A stretch of DNA of 64,000 bases from Niveibacterium sp. SC-1 (GCF_038235435.1 NZ_CP151275.1:2170001-2234000), one strand, 5' to 3'. Counted from the first letter of the stretch, positions 40,887 through 50,311 are shown. Notes: generated from the letters alone by a model not told the origin. Numbers and translations are program-made.

Positions 40887-42128
40887 ATGCAGACGCAACT
40901 TGCCGACTTCATCCGCGACACGCCAGAGGGTAAGGAAGCGGAGCACATCCTCAACAAGTGCGTGCATTGCGGCTTCTGCACCGCGACCTGTCCCACCTAC
41001 CAGTTGCGTGGCGACGAGCTCGACGGACCGCGCGGACGCATCTACCTCATCAAAAGCCTGCTCGAGGGCGGAGAGGTTTCCGCGCGCACCCGCCTGCACT
41101 TGGACCGTTGCCTCACTTGCCGCTCCTGTGAGACGACCTGCCCCTCGGGCGTCGAATACGGCCATCTCGCGGATATCGGTCGGGCGGTACTCGAACAACG
41201 TGCGCCGGCACGCCCATTCGCCGAGCGCGCCAGGCGCTGGCTGCTCGCACAAGGCGCTTCGCGTCCCGCCCTGTTCAGCACTGCCTACAAGCTGGGACGC
41301 AGTCTGCGTCCGCATCTGCCCCCGGCGCTTGCCGCGAAGATTGCGCCGGTGCCCGATGCCGGGGTGTGGCCGGAGCCGCGGCATGCGCGACGCTGGCTGG
41401 TGCTGGGCGGTTGCGTGCAGTCGAGCATGGCGCCGCAGATCAACGCGGCCGCAGCGCGGCTACTCGATCGCATCGGCATCTCGCTGATCGAACTGCCGCA
41501 CGACGGCTGCTGCGGTGCGCTGCGCTACCACCTGGACGACCAGGCGGGCGGGCGGCGTGATGCCGCTTCGCTCATGGCGCGCTGGTGGCCATTGCTGCAG
41601 TCCGGCGATATCGAAGGCGTGCTGGTGACCGCATCAGGTTGCGGGAGCTTCATGCGCGACTACGCGCATCTGTTCGCGCGCTCGGAAGCGGATCTGCTTG
41701 CGCGCGGCGAAAAGGTCGCCGCCTTGATGCGGGATGTCTCCGAACTGGTCGCGGCCGAGGCGGAAAGCCTTAGCCGCGTGTTGGTGCGGGATGCGGGCGC
41801 GATACCGCTCGCCTTCCATTCGCCCTGCACCCTGCAGCATGGGCTGCAGATCCGCGGCGTGGTGGAAGGGCTCCTGACGCGGGCGGGTTACACACTGACC
41901 CCGGTGGCCGACCCGCATCTGTGTTGCGGTTCGGCGGGCGCCTATTCCCTGCTCCAGCCCGAAATCGCCGGCCAGTTGCGCGAGCGCAAGTTGACCGCCT
42001 TGCAGCAGGGTGAGCCGGCGGGGATTGCCACCGCCAATATCGGTTGCCTCTCGCATCTCGGTGCGGCTGCGCGGGTGCCGGTGCGGCACTGGATCGAATG
42101 GCTGGACGAACGTCTGACGGCAACTTGA
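40887..42128 (+). CDS. glcF: Glycolate oxidase iron-sulfur subunit GlcF
   Basis: GlcF carries electrons from GlcDE to the membrane. The 413-residue protein has two 4Fe-4S motifs, CVHCGFCTATCP near residue 27 and CLTCRSCETTCP near residue 76. The two cysteine-rich CCG domains (LPHDGCCGALRYH, LCCGSAGAYSLLQPE) are the probable heme- or quinone-linked sites. It follows glcE by 26 bases and ends the operon. glcG and a glycolate permease are not seen next to it. Confidence 0.95.
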   Translation: MQTQLADFIRDTPEGKEAEHILNKCVHCGFCTATCPTYQLRGDELDGPRGRIYLIKSLLEGGEVSARTRLHLDRCLTCRSCETTCPSGVEYGHLADIGRAVLEQRAPARPFAERARRWLLAQGASRPALFSTAYKLGRSLRPHLPPALAAKIAPVPDAGVWPEPRHARRWLVLGGCVQSSMAPQINAAAARLLDRIGISLIELPHDGCCGALRYHLDDQAGGRRDAASLMARWWPLLQSGDIEGVLVTASGCGSFMRDYAHLFARSEADLLARGEKVAALMRDVSELVAAEAESLSRVLVRDAGAIPLAFHSPCTLQHGLQIRGVVEGLLTRAGYTLTPVADPHLCCGSAGAYSLLQPEIAGQLRERKLTALQQGEPAGIATANIGCLSHLGAAARVPVRHWIEWLDERLTAT

Positions 42129-42212
42129 TACGGTTGCGCCCTGCGTCACGCGATTAACCATGATTTACGCCGCAAGCCTCAATTTTCCCGGGCGTGCGAC
42201 GTTAGCACTGTG

Positions 42213-43103
42213 ATGCGCCCGAATCAGACTGCCGTTCGTCCCGCCGCACCTGGAAGCGGGCTTCTCATCAACGCGGACGACTCTCCCGAGTCCTTGCTGG
42301 CGCGCGGCATAAAGCTGCCGCCCCAGCCGCGGGCCTTGCAGCAGATCCAGATGCTGGCCGAGGCTGGCGGCGCCACGGCCCGTCAGGTTGCCGCTGTCGT
42401 CGCGACGGACCCTGGCCTCACGGCGGCGCTCTATCGTGTGGCGCGCTCGCCCTTGTATGCGCGTCGCGTCGCGCCGCAGACCGTGGAGCAGGTAGTGGTT
42501 CTGCTCGGAGTGAATGCGACGCTTACCTATGCACAGGCTGAGTGCCTTCAGTCCGTTTCGGCGGGCGACCCGCGCGTGCTGGAGCGCTTCTGGGCACGCT
42601 CCCGTGCGATCGCGCAATTGACCGAGCTGATTGCCGGGAACCTGCCGGGCAGGCTCCCCTTCACTCCGTCCGAGGCGTACCTCACGGGGATGTTTCACGA
42701 TTGCGGCGTGCCGGTCCTGATGCAGCGTTTCCCGGACTATTGTCGTAGCGTGGGCCTGCAGGGGCAGATGCAGCGCTGGGTCGAGATCGCTGACGAGGAT
42801 CGTCACTTCGCCTGTGACCACGCGGTGCTCGGGCTGCTGCTTGCGCGCCACTGGCGCTTGCCGGACCGGGTGGCCCAGGCCATACATCACCACCACGAAG
42901 CGGCGTCGCAAGCCGAGATCTCTGTGCTGATGCTGGTCCGAACCTTGCAGATCGCGATGGCGATCTACGCCGAGGATCTGGGGCTACATGAAAAGGGCAT
43001 GCCGACGAACGGTCTGGCGGCTGCCGATCTGCAAGTCAGCGAGGACGAGCTCGGTGAGTTGATCGATTACGTGCGGGAGCAATTCCTCGAACACGTGAAT
43101 TAG
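42213..43103 (+). CDS. HDOD domain protein
   Basis: This 296-residue protein has an HDOD domain, a degenerate HD fold used in bacterial signalling. Visible features are ALQQIQMLAEAGG, VVATDPGLTAALYRVARSPL, QTVEQVVVLLGVNATL and YLTGMFHDCGVPVL, with ACDHAVLGLLLARHWRLP and AIHHHHEAA later. The true HD pair is altered, so enzymatic activity is doubtful. A GTG at 42210 lies directly before the ATG. Its stop touches a possible GTG start of the PP2C gene; the two look co-transcribed. Confidence 0.88.
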   Translation: MRPNQTAVRPAAPGSGLLINADDSPESLLARGIKLPPQPRALQQIQMLAEAGGATARQVAAVVATDPGLTAALYRVARSPLYARRVAPQTVEQVVVLLGVNATLTYAQAECLQSVSAGDPRVLERFWARSRAIAQLTELIAGNLPGRLPFTPSEAYLTGMFHDCGVPVLMQRFPDYCRSVGLQGQMQRWVEIADEDRHFACDHAVLGLLLARHWRLPDRVAQAIHHHHEAASQAEISVLMLVRTLQIAMAIYAEDLGLHEKGMPTNGLAAADLQVSEDELGELIDYVREQFLEHVN

Positions 43104-43192
43104 TGGCAGGCCAGCAAGCGGCGTCGGCCGAACGGGATAGCCAAGAGGGAAGTCCGGACGTTAAAATTGCCAAAACCAATAGAATCGCAAAA

Positions 43193-43948
43193 ATGCCGCT
43201 GACCGTTGATTCCGTCGTCGCAATGCATCAGGGGGATCGCAAGGAGCAACAGGACCGCGTGGGCCTGTTTCCTCATCCGACCCGCCCCGGGATGCTTCTT
43301 GCCGTGCTTGCCGACGGCATGGGCGGACACAGCGGTGGCGCGATGGCCGCCGAGCAGGTGGTCATCAAGGCCAAGCAGAACTTCGAGGCCTATTCGCCGG
43401 GCTCCGAAAGCCCGGAAGAACTGTTGCGGGCGATCATCGAAGAAGCCCACGTGGTCATCAAGCTCACCCGTTTCACGAGCGAGCAGGATCCCCACAGCAC
43501 CGTTTGCGTGCTGTTGATGCAGCCGGGCAAGGTCCATTGGGCGCACTGCGGCGATTCACGCATCTACCACTTTCGCGACGGCCAGGTTGCCAATCGCAGC
43601 AACGACCATTCGCTGGTCGCTGAACTGGTGCGCACCGGGCAACTGTCCGAAGCCGACGCGGAAACCTACCCGCACAAGAACCTGCTGCTCTCCTGCCTGG
43701 GCGCCGAGCGCGAACCGCGCATCGAGATCGGCTCCTGCACCGGCATGCGCGCGGGCGACGCCTTCCTGCTTTGTTCCGACGGGCTCTGGGGGCATTTCGC
43801 CGACGACGAGATCGCGGAGGCGATCAGTATGAACGTGGCGCGCCAGGCTGCGCGCGAGCTCATCGACCAGGCGCGTGGTCGGGCCCAGGGCACCGGCGAC
43901 AACATTTCCATGGCGATCGTCCGGCTTGTCGAAGCCGGCGCCCAGTAA
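43193..43948 (+). CDS. PP2C-family serine/threonine protein phosphatase
   Basis: This is a 251-residue PPM/PP2C phosphatase. The metal-binding motifs are present: QGDRKEQQDRV near the start, VLADGMGGHSGG, CGDSRIYHFRDG, FLLCSDGLWGHFADDE and GTGDNISMAIV. Start ATG 43193 gives the family N terminus (MPLTVDSVVAMHQGD). A GTG at 43103 would add 30 residues from an AT-rich stretch with no similarity. It probably removes phosphate from Ser/Thr of a partner. A kinase-fold gene lies convergent just downstream. Confidence 0.9.
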   Translation: MPLTVDSVVAMHQGDRKEQQDRVGLFPHPTRPGMLLAVLADGMGGHSGGAMAAEQVVIKAKQNFEAYSPGSESPEELLRAIIEEAHVVIKLTRFTSEQDPHSTVCVLLMQPGKVHWAHCGDSRIYHFRDGQVANRSNDHSLVAELVRTGQLSEADAETYPHKNLLLSCLGAEREPRIEIGSCTGMRAGDAFLLCSDGLWGHFADDEIAEAISMNVARQAARELIDQARGRAQGTGDNISMAIVRLVEAGAQ

Positions 43949-43959
43949 TCTCCTGGCCT

Positions 43960-43983
43960 GAGGACTCCGGACCCGGAGTCCTC
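43960..43983. terminator. Perfect hairpin between the PP2C and kinase-fold genes
   Basis: The arms GAGGACTCCG and CGGAGTCCTC form a 10-bp perfect stem with loop GACC in the convergent gap. No T-tract is seen on either side. Confidence 0.5.
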
Positions 43984-44005
43984 GAACCCGAACTCCGAAA
44001 CCGGC

Positions 44006-45103
44006 TCAGCCGGCGGTGTGCTGGTAGCGCTCTGCCTGGCTGCGTAGCGCGCGGTAACGGGCGCCCAGCGCCGCACGATCGAGCGTCGCTTCCTCCCCGC
44101 TCAGGGCTCCACTGCTTTTCAGCAAGGCATGGTCGCGCTCGATGGCCGAGAGAAGCCAGTCGCAACGTCGCAGGGTTGTCGCGGTACAGGTCTTGCCATG
44201 CAGGTCGTCGTCCAGGTCCAGCCGATGCGAGCGCCATGCCTCGCGCAGGTAGAGCGCGGCGAGGTCGCCGCGCAGGCCTTGTTGCCAGTCGGTGGTAAAG
44301 CCTCGCAGCCAGTCCAGCACTTCCTCCCTTGCGGCGCGCCCTCGCAAGTTCGCGATGAGGTGGCCGTAGCTCACCAGCGCCACTTCCTTGACGAGCCGAT
44401 AAGCAGCGAGCGCGGCGTCCACGCCTTCGGCCGATTCGATGCGCAGCAACCAGGCGAAGAGGTTGCGCGTCTCGATGCGTTCGGCCAGGTGGAACTGCGG
44501 CACGTTGAGTCCGGTGCCGGCGGTGTTCATCTGGCGTAGCGGATCGAAACGGTACATGTAGCCGAAATCGAAGAGCCAGATGTGGCGCCCGTCATCGAGC
44601 ACGTTGCCGGAGCAGAAGTCCCATTCGAAGAAGCCGTTCTCGATCAACACCCGACCGGCTTCGAAGACCTGCTCGAGGCGCCGCACGTCCCAGTCCGAGA
44701 CCTGCTCGCCCTCGATCCAGGGCGAGACCACCAAGCCCTTGCGCAAGGAGCCGAAGTCGGGCCGCACGACGCCCGGGAAGTCGATGCCGCGGGCGCGCAG
44801 GGCGTCGATCTCTGCGTGCCGGCGCAGCTCGTTCAGGAAAGAGGTCGCTCCGTCGGGGTTCTGCACCTTGCACTCGGGGCGGGCGCGCTTGATGGCAAAG
44901 CACCGGCCGCCGACACGCAATTTGAATACCCAGGCCGTGAGGCCACCGTGCAGGACCTGCTCGACACCCAGCGTCCCGGGGTGGATGTCGACAAGCACAT
45001 CGAGAGGCAGCGGGCAGGCGCCCGGCTCGCCGAAGACGAATTCACAGCCGCGCTCCAGGAAGGCGAGCGATTCGGTCTGACGGGCAGTATTCAGATCGGG
45101 CAT
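44006..45103 (-). CDS. Kinase-fold protein of unknown substrate
   Basis: This 365-residue protein resembles the protein-kinase-like fold. It has a candidate ATP-anchoring lysine in CFAIKRARPEC (about residue 75), VVSPWIEGEQVSDWD in a hinge position, an active-site loop ENGFFEWDFCSGNVL where the usual HRD is replaced, and a DFG-like WLFDFGYMY. This combination is seen in phosphotransferases such as Kdo kinases and YrbL. The substrate is unknown. The facing PP2C gene suggests a phospho-signalling link, but that is only inferred. It could be a small-molecule or lipopolysaccharide kinase. Confidence 0.6.
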   Translation of the reverse strand: MPDLNTARQTESLAFLERGCEFVFGEPGACPLPLDVLVDIHPGTLGVEQVLHGGLTAWVFKLRVGGRCFAIKRARPECKVQNPDGATSFLNELRRHAEIDALRARGIDFPGVVRPDFGSLRKGLVVSPWIEGEQVSDWDVRRLEQVFEAGRVLIENGFFEWDFCSGNVLDDGRHIWLFDFGYMYRFDPLRQMNTAGTGLNVPQFHLAERIETRNLFAWLLRIESAEGVDAALAAYRLVKEVALVSYGHLIANLRGRAAREEVLDWLRGFTTDWQQGLRGDLAALYLREAWRSHRLDLDDDLHGKTCTATTLRRCDWLLSAIERDHALLKSSGALSGEEATLDRAALGARYRALRSQAERYQHTAG

Positions 45104-45218
45104 GGTCTTACGCGGGCATCGGAAAGAGGCGCAAGCCTAAGCCCGCTCCCGACAGCCTACTGTGCGGCAATTGCTGCGCCTGCCCCGTGCCGCCAGTGAC
45201 CGCGCTGGCGCTGCGGCT

Positions 45219-46322
45219 TCAGTCCGTCTTGGCGGCGCGTCGCAACATCACATAGAGCAAGCCCATGCCGGCGGCGGCCCCCAGCATCGTGACGATCGCA
45301 AGATCGAAGCCGTCCGCCCGCGTCAACCAGGGCATGAAGTGAAAGTTCATCCCGAAGATGCCGGAGACCAGCGTGGCCGGCATGAAGAGCACGGAGAGCA
45401 AGGTGAGCTTGCGCACCTCGGCATTCAGGCGCTGGCTTTCCAGCGACAGATGCAGGTCCAGCAGGTCGCCGGCCGAGTCGCGCATGCTGTCCAGGCCTTC
45501 GACCACCTGCACGATGTGGTCATACACGTCGCGCAGGTAGACAGTGGTGGCGGGTTTGACGAGGCGTTCATCGGAGCGCTGCAGGGCAGCGAGCAGGTCG
45601 CGCACCGGCCACACCGTGCGGCGCAGGTCACGTACGTCGTGCTTGAGCCGGTTGATATCGGCGATGACCGGGAGCTGGCGCGGGACCCCCAGTTCGTCTT
45701 CCACGTGATCGCAACGATTGGCGATCAGTTCGAGCACGGTGAAGTAGCGATCGACCACCGCGTCGAGCAGGGAGTAGGCGAGATAGTCGGGGCCGGCGTT
45801 GCGCAGCGTGCCCGCACCCTTGCGCATGCGCTCGCGCAGCGGCTCGAAGAGTCCGCTCGGTCGCTCCTGGAACGACAGGAGGAAATGTTCGCCGAGCACG
45901 ATGCTCACCTGGTCGCTGACGAGTTCGTTGCTCTCCTCGTCCCGACGCCAGGCGCGCAGCACCATGAAGAGGTAGTTGCCGTAGTCATCGAGCTTCGGGC
46001 GCTGATGGGCATTGAGGATGTCTTCAAGCGCGAGCGGGTGAAGGCCGAAGCGCTTGCCGATCTCGGCCATGACCTCGGGCTGTTGCAAGCCATACACGTT
46101 GAGCCACAGCACCTTGCGGTGCGGCCGGTACTGGCGGGACTCCTCGATGCTTTCGAAGCGCTTCTCGTTGAAGCCTTCGCTGTCGAACTCGAAGAGGGTG
46201 ATCGCAGGCTGGTCGGTCTTGATCTCGCCGACATGGATCAGCGAGCCCGGGGGCTGACCGACCTTGCTGGCGTAGTTGGGACGGGTTTGCTTGCGGACGC
46301 GTGTTCGGCTCTTGCTGCGCAT
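45219..46322 (-). CDS. corA: Magnesium/cobalt transporter CorA
   Basis: CorA is the pentameric inner-membrane channel for Mg2+, Co2+ and Ni2+. The 367-residue protein has the large cytoplasmic funnel domain (HPLALEDILNAHQRPKLDDY) and two C-terminal membrane segments, the first ending in the diagnostic G-M-N motif (SGIFGMNFHFMP), the second IVTMLGAAAGMGLLYVML. It ends in the basic RRAAKTD. It is divergent from the transhydrogenase operon. Confidence 0.95.
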   Translation of the reverse strand: MRSKSRTRVRKQTRPNYASKVGQPPGSLIHVGEIKTDQPAITLFEFDSEGFNEKRFESIEESRQYRPHRKVLWLNVYGLQQPEVMAEIGKRFGLHPLALEDILNAHQRPKLDDYGNYLFMVLRAWRRDEESNELVSDQVSIVLGEHFLLSFQERPSGLFEPLRERMRKGAGTLRNAGPDYLAYSLLDAVVDRYFTVLELIANRCDHVEDELGVPRQLPVIADINRLKHDVRDLRRTVWPVRDLLAALQRSDERLVKPATTVYLRDVYDHIVQVVEGLDSMRDSAGDLLDLHLSLESQRLNAEVRKLTLLSVLFMPATLVSGIFGMNFHFMPWLTRADGFDLAIVTMLGAAAGMGLLYVMLRRAAKTD

Positions 46323-46487
46323 GAGGGCTCCAGGCTTGATCCAGCGCAGGCCAATACGACCTGCGGGTCAGTCGCTATTTAATTCTGCCAGTGCGGCAAT
46401 TATGATGGCCCGCCAGTGACCCGAGCGGCTGGCAAGGCCAGCACCGGGCGCGGCTCGACAACAACGCGGGTGTTCCGAGGAGGGCTT

Positions 46488-47612
46488 ATGGCACTGACCA
46501 TCGGTGTTGCCGCCGAACAGCAAGTGGGAGAGCGTCGCGTGGCGCTGGTTCCCGACGTGGCGAAGAAGTTCCGCGCTCTTGGCGCGGAGATCCTGATCCA
46601 GCGTGGCGCAGGACAAGGCGCCGCACTGGCCGACGCAGACTTTGCGGATGTGCGCTGGGCGGACTCCACGGAGGCTGTGTTCGCCGGATCGGACGTCGTT
46701 CTCAACGTGCAGGCGCCGTCGGCGGCGCTACTCGCAGGACTGAAGCCGGGCGCGATACTCGTCGGCGGCTTGTCTCCCTATCAGGATGCGGCACGGGTAC
46801 GCCAGCTTGCCGAGCAGAAGGTCAGCGCCTTCGCGATGGAGCTGCTGCCGCGCATCTCGCGGGCGCAGAGCATGGACATCCTCTCCTCGCAGGCGGCCTG
46901 CGCCGGTTACCAGTGCGTGCTGATCGCCGCGAGCCACTGCCCCAAGTTCTTCCCGATGCTCACCTATGCCGCGGGCACGATCCGCCCGGCCAGGGTGCTG
47001 GTGATCGGCGCCGGCGTGGCGGGCCTGCAGGCCATCGCGACGGCACGTCGCCTCGGCGGCATGGTCGAGGCCTATGACGTGCGGCCGGAAACGCGCGAGC
47101 AGATCGAATCGCTGGGTGCGAAGTTCGTCGACACCGGCGTCTCCGCCGCGGGGCAGGGCGGCTATGCGCGCGAACTGACCACCGAAGAGAAGCAGCAGCA
47201 GGCCGAACGCCTCGGGCGTGCCATCGCGCAGTGCGATGTGCTGATCACCACGGCCGCCATTCCCGGCAAGCGTGCACCGCAGATCGTGAGTGCCGATATG
47301 GTTTCTCGCATGAAGCTCGGCGCCGTCGTGGTGGACATGGCGGCGGAATCCGGCGGGAACGTGGCCGGCACGGTGGCCGGCGAGACCGTGCAGCAAGGGC
47401 CCGCAACCCTGGTCGGGCCAGCCAACCTGCCCAGCCGGATGGCCACGCACGCCTCCGAGATGTTCTCCCGCAACCTCTTCAACTTCGTCTCGCCGATGAT
47501 CAAGGATGGCGCGCTGGCCATCGACTGGACGGATGAAGTCATCGCAGGTACCTGCCTCACGCATGAGGGCGAGGTCCGTCACAACGGCGTCAAGCAGGCC
47601 TTGGGTCTTTGA
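46488..47612 (+). CDS. pntAA: NAD(P) transhydrogenase subunit alpha, part 1 (PntAA)
   Basis: This is the NAD(H)-binding soluble part of the proton-translocating transhydrogenase that drives NADPH formation. The 374-residue protein starts MALTIGVAAEQQVGERRVAL, with AGGAGG four bases before ATG 46488. It has SSQAACAGYQCVLIAA and the NAD fold VIGAGVAGLQAIATARRLGG with YDVRPETREQ. The alpha subunit is split into two genes, as in Rhodospirillum, not joined as in E. coli. Confidence 0.95.
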   Translation: MALTIGVAAEQQVGERRVALVPDVAKKFRALGAEILIQRGAGQGAALADADFADVRWADSTEAVFAGSDVVLNVQAPSAALLAGLKPGAILVGGLSPYQDAARVRQLAEQKVSAFAMELLPRISRAQSMDILSSQAACAGYQCVLIAASHCPKFFPMLTYAAGTIRPARVLVIGAGVAGLQAIATARRLGGMVEAYDVRPETREQIESLGAKFVDTGVSAAGQGGYARELTTEEKQQQAERLGRAIAQCDVLITTAAIPGKRAPQIVSADMVSRMKLGAVVVDMAAESGGNVAGTVAGETVQQGPATLVGPANLPSRMATHASEMFSRNLFNFVSPMIKDGALAIDWTDEVIAGTCLTHEGEVRHNGVKQALGL

Positions 47613-47622
47613 GGAGTCCGCC

Positions 47623-47922
47623 ATGGAAGGCATATCCGCGCTCTACATCTTCATGCTCGCGGCCATCACCGGCTACGAGGTGATCTCCCGTGTGCCGGTG
47701 ATCCTGCACACGCCGCTCATGTCCGGCTCGAACTTCGTGCACGGGGTGGTGCTCGTCGGCGCCATGGTTGCGCTCGGCAGTGCAGACCCGAACGAACCGC
47801 TGCAACTGGTCATCGGTTTTGTCGCCGTGTTGCTCGGCGCGGCCAACGCGGCCGGCGGTTACGTGGTGACCGAACGCATGCTCGCCATGTTCAAGAGCGG
47901 CGCGAAAGGCGGTGCGAAATGA
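47623..47922 (+). CDS. pntAB: NAD(P) transhydrogenase subunit alpha, part 2 (PntAB)
   Basis: This 99-residue membrane protein is the small membrane part of the split alpha subunit. It starts MEGISALYIFMLAAITGYEV and has VPVILHTPLMSGSNFVHGVV, typical of PntAB, then two more hydrophobic segments. ATG 47623 has GAGGAG upstream and lies 10 bases after pntAA; the end overlaps pntB by four bases. Confidence 0.93.
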   Translation: MEGISALYIFMLAAITGYEVISRVPVILHTPLMSGSNFVHGVVLVGAMVALGSADPNEPLQLVIGFVAVLLGAANAAGGYVVTERMLAMFKSGAKGGAK

Positions 47923-49295
47923 CCCGTCTCTGGTTGATCCAGATCTGTTACTTCGTCGTGGCCGTGCTCTTCATTCTCGGCCTCAAGGCGATGGCCTCGC
48001 CGGTCTCGGCGCGCCGCGGGATCATCTGGGCGGGCCTGGGCATGCTGCTCGCCACGGTGGTCACTTTCTTCACGCCGGAGATGCGCAACGTCCTGCTCAT
48101 CATCGTCGCGCTTGCGATTGGCGGCGGCGCGGCGTGGTGGTCGGGCAAGGTGGTGAAGATGACCGACATGCCGCAGATGGTTGCCATCTACAACGGCATG
48201 GGCGGCGGCGCCGCAGCGGCGATTGCGGCGCTGGAATTCGCCCGCGGCGAGATCCATGGTCCGGTGGTCACAACCCTTGCAACGCTGGGCGCGCTGATCG
48301 GTGCCGTCTCGTTTGCAGGCTCCTGCGTCGCCTGGGCCAAGCTCCAGGGCGTGATGCAGAAGGCCTTCCGTCTGCCCGCGCAGAACGCGGTCAACGTGGT
48401 GCTGGGGCTGGTGACCGTGGGCTTTGGCATCGCGATCATCACGAGTGCGCAGATTGCGCCCGGCGCGATCATCGCGTTCTTCCTGCTCGCGCTGGTGCTG
48501 GGCGCCGTGATCACGCTGCCGATCGGCGGTGCGGACATGCCGGTGGTGATCTCGCTCTTCAACGCCTTCACCGGCCTCGCGGTGGGCTTCGAAGGCTATG
48601 TGCTGGGTAATCCGGCGCTGATCATCGCCGGTATCGTGGTGGGTGCGGCGGGTACCCTGCTGACCCAGCTGATGGCCAAGGCGATGAACCGGCCGATCAC
48701 CAACATCCTGTTCCAGCCGATCAGCGGTGCGGCACAGGCTGGTGGTGCGATCGAAGGGACGATGAAGGAAGTCTCAGGCTTGGATGCCGCTTCGATGATG
48801 CGCTACGCGCAGAAGGTGATCATCGTGCCGGGCTACGGCATGGCGGTGGCCGGCGCGCAGCACAAGGTCTGGGAAATGACCCAGCTGCTGGAAGAGGCGG
48901 GCGTGGAGGTGAAGTTCGCGATCCACCCGGTCGCCGGCCGCATGCCGGGCCACATGAACGTGCTGCTGGCCGAAGCGGGCGTGCCCTACGACAAGATCTT
49001 CGACCTCGAAGAAATCAACGCCGAGTTCCCGCTCGCGGACGTGGCCCTGGTGATCGGCGCGAACGACGTGGTGAATCCGGTCGCGCGCACCGACAAGTCG
49101 AGTCCGATCTACGGCATGCCGATCCTGGATGCCGACCGCGCCCAGAACGTCATCGTGGTCAAGCGCGGCAAGGGCGCCGGTTACTCCGGCATCGAGAACG
49201 CGCTCTTCTTCGAGGACAACTGCCGCATGCTCTACGGCAGCGCGCAGCAGGCGATCGCCGAGGTCATCACGCACGTGAAGGAAATGGCGGGCTGA
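47919..49295 (+). CDS. pntB: NAD(P) transhydrogenase subunit beta (PntB)
   Basis: PntB holds the main proton channel and the NADP(H) domain. The 458-residue protein has about eight membrane segments in the first 260 residues (SARRGIIWAGLGMLLATVVT, MPVVISLFNAFTGLAVGFEG), then the soluble NADP domain with VIIVPGYGMAVAGAQHKVWE, IHPVAGRMPGHMNVLLAEAG and GANDVVNPVA. Length and motifs are normal. A strong terminator follows. Confidence 0.96.
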   Translation: MTRLWLIQICYFVVAVLFILGLKAMASPVSARRGIIWAGLGMLLATVVTFFTPEMRNVLLIIVALAIGGGAAWWSGKVVKMTDMPQMVAIYNGMGGGAAAAIAALEFARGEIHGPVVTTLATLGALIGAVSFAGSCVAWAKLQGVMQKAFRLPAQNAVNVVLGLVTVGFGIAIITSAQIAPGAIIAFFLLALVLGAVITLPIGGADMPVVISLFNAFTGLAVGFEGYVLGNPALIIAGIVVGAAGTLLTQLMAKAMNRPITNILFQPISGAAQAGGAIEGTMKEVSGLDAASMMRYAQKVIIVPGYGMAVAGAQHKVWEMTQLLEEAGVEVKFAIHPVAGRMPGHMNVLLAEAGVPYDKIFDLEEINAEFPLADVALVIGANDVVNPVARTDKSSPIYGMPILDADRAQNVIVVKRGKGAGYSGIENALFFEDNCRMLYGSAQQAIAEVITHVKEMAG

Positions 49296-49336
49296 GCTCG
49301 CGGCCGGCATCGGACCGGCCCGGGCTGCAGTCGCGA

Positions 49337-49372
49337 GGCCGCCGTACCGGAAGGTGCGGCGGTCTTTTTTTT
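49337..49372 (+). terminator. Intrinsic terminator after pntB
   Basis: A 12-bp stem with two G-T wobbles and a GGAA tetraloop (49337-49364) is followed by eight Ts (49365-49372). It ends the pnt operon before the convergent amidohydrolase gene. Confidence 0.85.
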
Positions 49373-49399
49373 AAGTCCGGCGGCGGCCGGCACACGCGC

Positions 49400-50311
49400 T
49401 TACTTCTTGGCCGTGCTGCCTGCGCGCGCCATCAGCGCGTCGAAGTTGCGATACGCGATCTTCTCGGCGGTTTCCCGGTCCAGCAGGTTGAGCAGGCGGC
49501 GGATCGCGACATAGGCGTTCTCGTAGCCGACGCCATAGCCCGAATCCGAACTCACCAGGAAGCGCTCCGGATAGGCCCGGATCAAGGGCAGGTAGTCATC
49601 CAGCGAGTACGTGCTGTCGGGGTTGAAGGCGGTGAAGCCGGCGAAGAAATCGATGTAGACGTTGCGTGTTTCGCGCAGCACGCGCTCGAGCGTGTCGGGC
49701 GAGGCATAGGCGTTGCCATGGCCAAAGATGAAGGTGGTGCGGGGGAAGTCCTTGGCCACATCTTCCAGGCCTCCCGTCGGCGGGTCGATGTGCAGGAGCA
49801 CCGGACGCTTGTACTGGGCGCAAAGCTCGTAGAGCTGGGGCAGCTGCCCGTCGGTGAGGTGCTTGCCCTTCCAGGGCACATGCGCGAGCGCCGGGGAGTA
49901 CTCGGACCTTGCCGCGATTTCTCCGACCCCTTGCGCGCCGGCGGCGAATTGCTTGCGCACGTAGTCCAGGCCCTTGCGGCTGTAGATGTTCACGCCTGCA
50001 ACGAAGGGGACGATGCGATCAGGGAAGTCGCGCGCTGCTTGCAGCGCGATGTCGTCAGTGTCTTGCGCCGCGGGCTCGGAGACGTTGCCGAAAAGCACGA
50101 CCTTGCGTACGCGGAAGCGATCCCACAGCGGCATGGCCGCCAGGTAGCGGGCGCCGATCGCGTCGTGGTTGTGCACGTCGACGAAAGCGATGTCCGCGTT
50201 CGCGCCGCGCTCCCAGTCTGCTGGAGCCTCGGTGTCGGCGGCCAGCACCGGTGCGGTCGCGAGCAGCGCCGCGATGCAGGCCAGACCTGCGAAAGCTCTT
50301 GAGTACGCCAT
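49400..50311 (-). CDS. Exported amidohydrolase-family metal hydrolase
   Basis: This 303-residue protein begins with a signal peptide (MAYSRAFAGLACIAALLATA, cut near VLAAD). The TIM-barrel metal site is suggested by VDVHNHD (H-x-H), VLLHIDPPTG, FIFGHGNAY and LVSSDSGYG with the last Asp. This matches the amidohydrolase-2 group of decarboxylases and lactonases. The substrate is unknown. It stands alone between pntB and cysB, with no operon partner. Confidence 0.82.
   Translation of the reverse strand: MAYSRAFAGLACIAALLATAPVLAADTEAPADWERGANADIAFVDVHNHDAIGARYLAAMPLWDRFRVRKVVLFGNVSEPAAQDTDDIALQAARDFPDRIVPFVAGVNIYSRKGLDYVRKQFAAGAQGVGEIAARSEYSPALAHVPWKGKHLTDGQLPQLYELCAQYKRPVLLHIDPPTGGLEDVAKDFPRTTFIFGHGNAYASPDTLERVLRETRNVYIDFFAGFTAFNPDSTYSLDDYLPLIRAYPERFLVSSDSGYGVGYENAYVAIRRLLNLLDRETAEKIAYRNFDALMARAGSTAKK

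Noticed and set aside
43161..43185. TAAAAT and TAGAAT boxes before the PP2C gene as a promoter
   Set aside because: No -35 box at proper spacing; the AT-rich stretch was used only to argue against the upstream GTG start.
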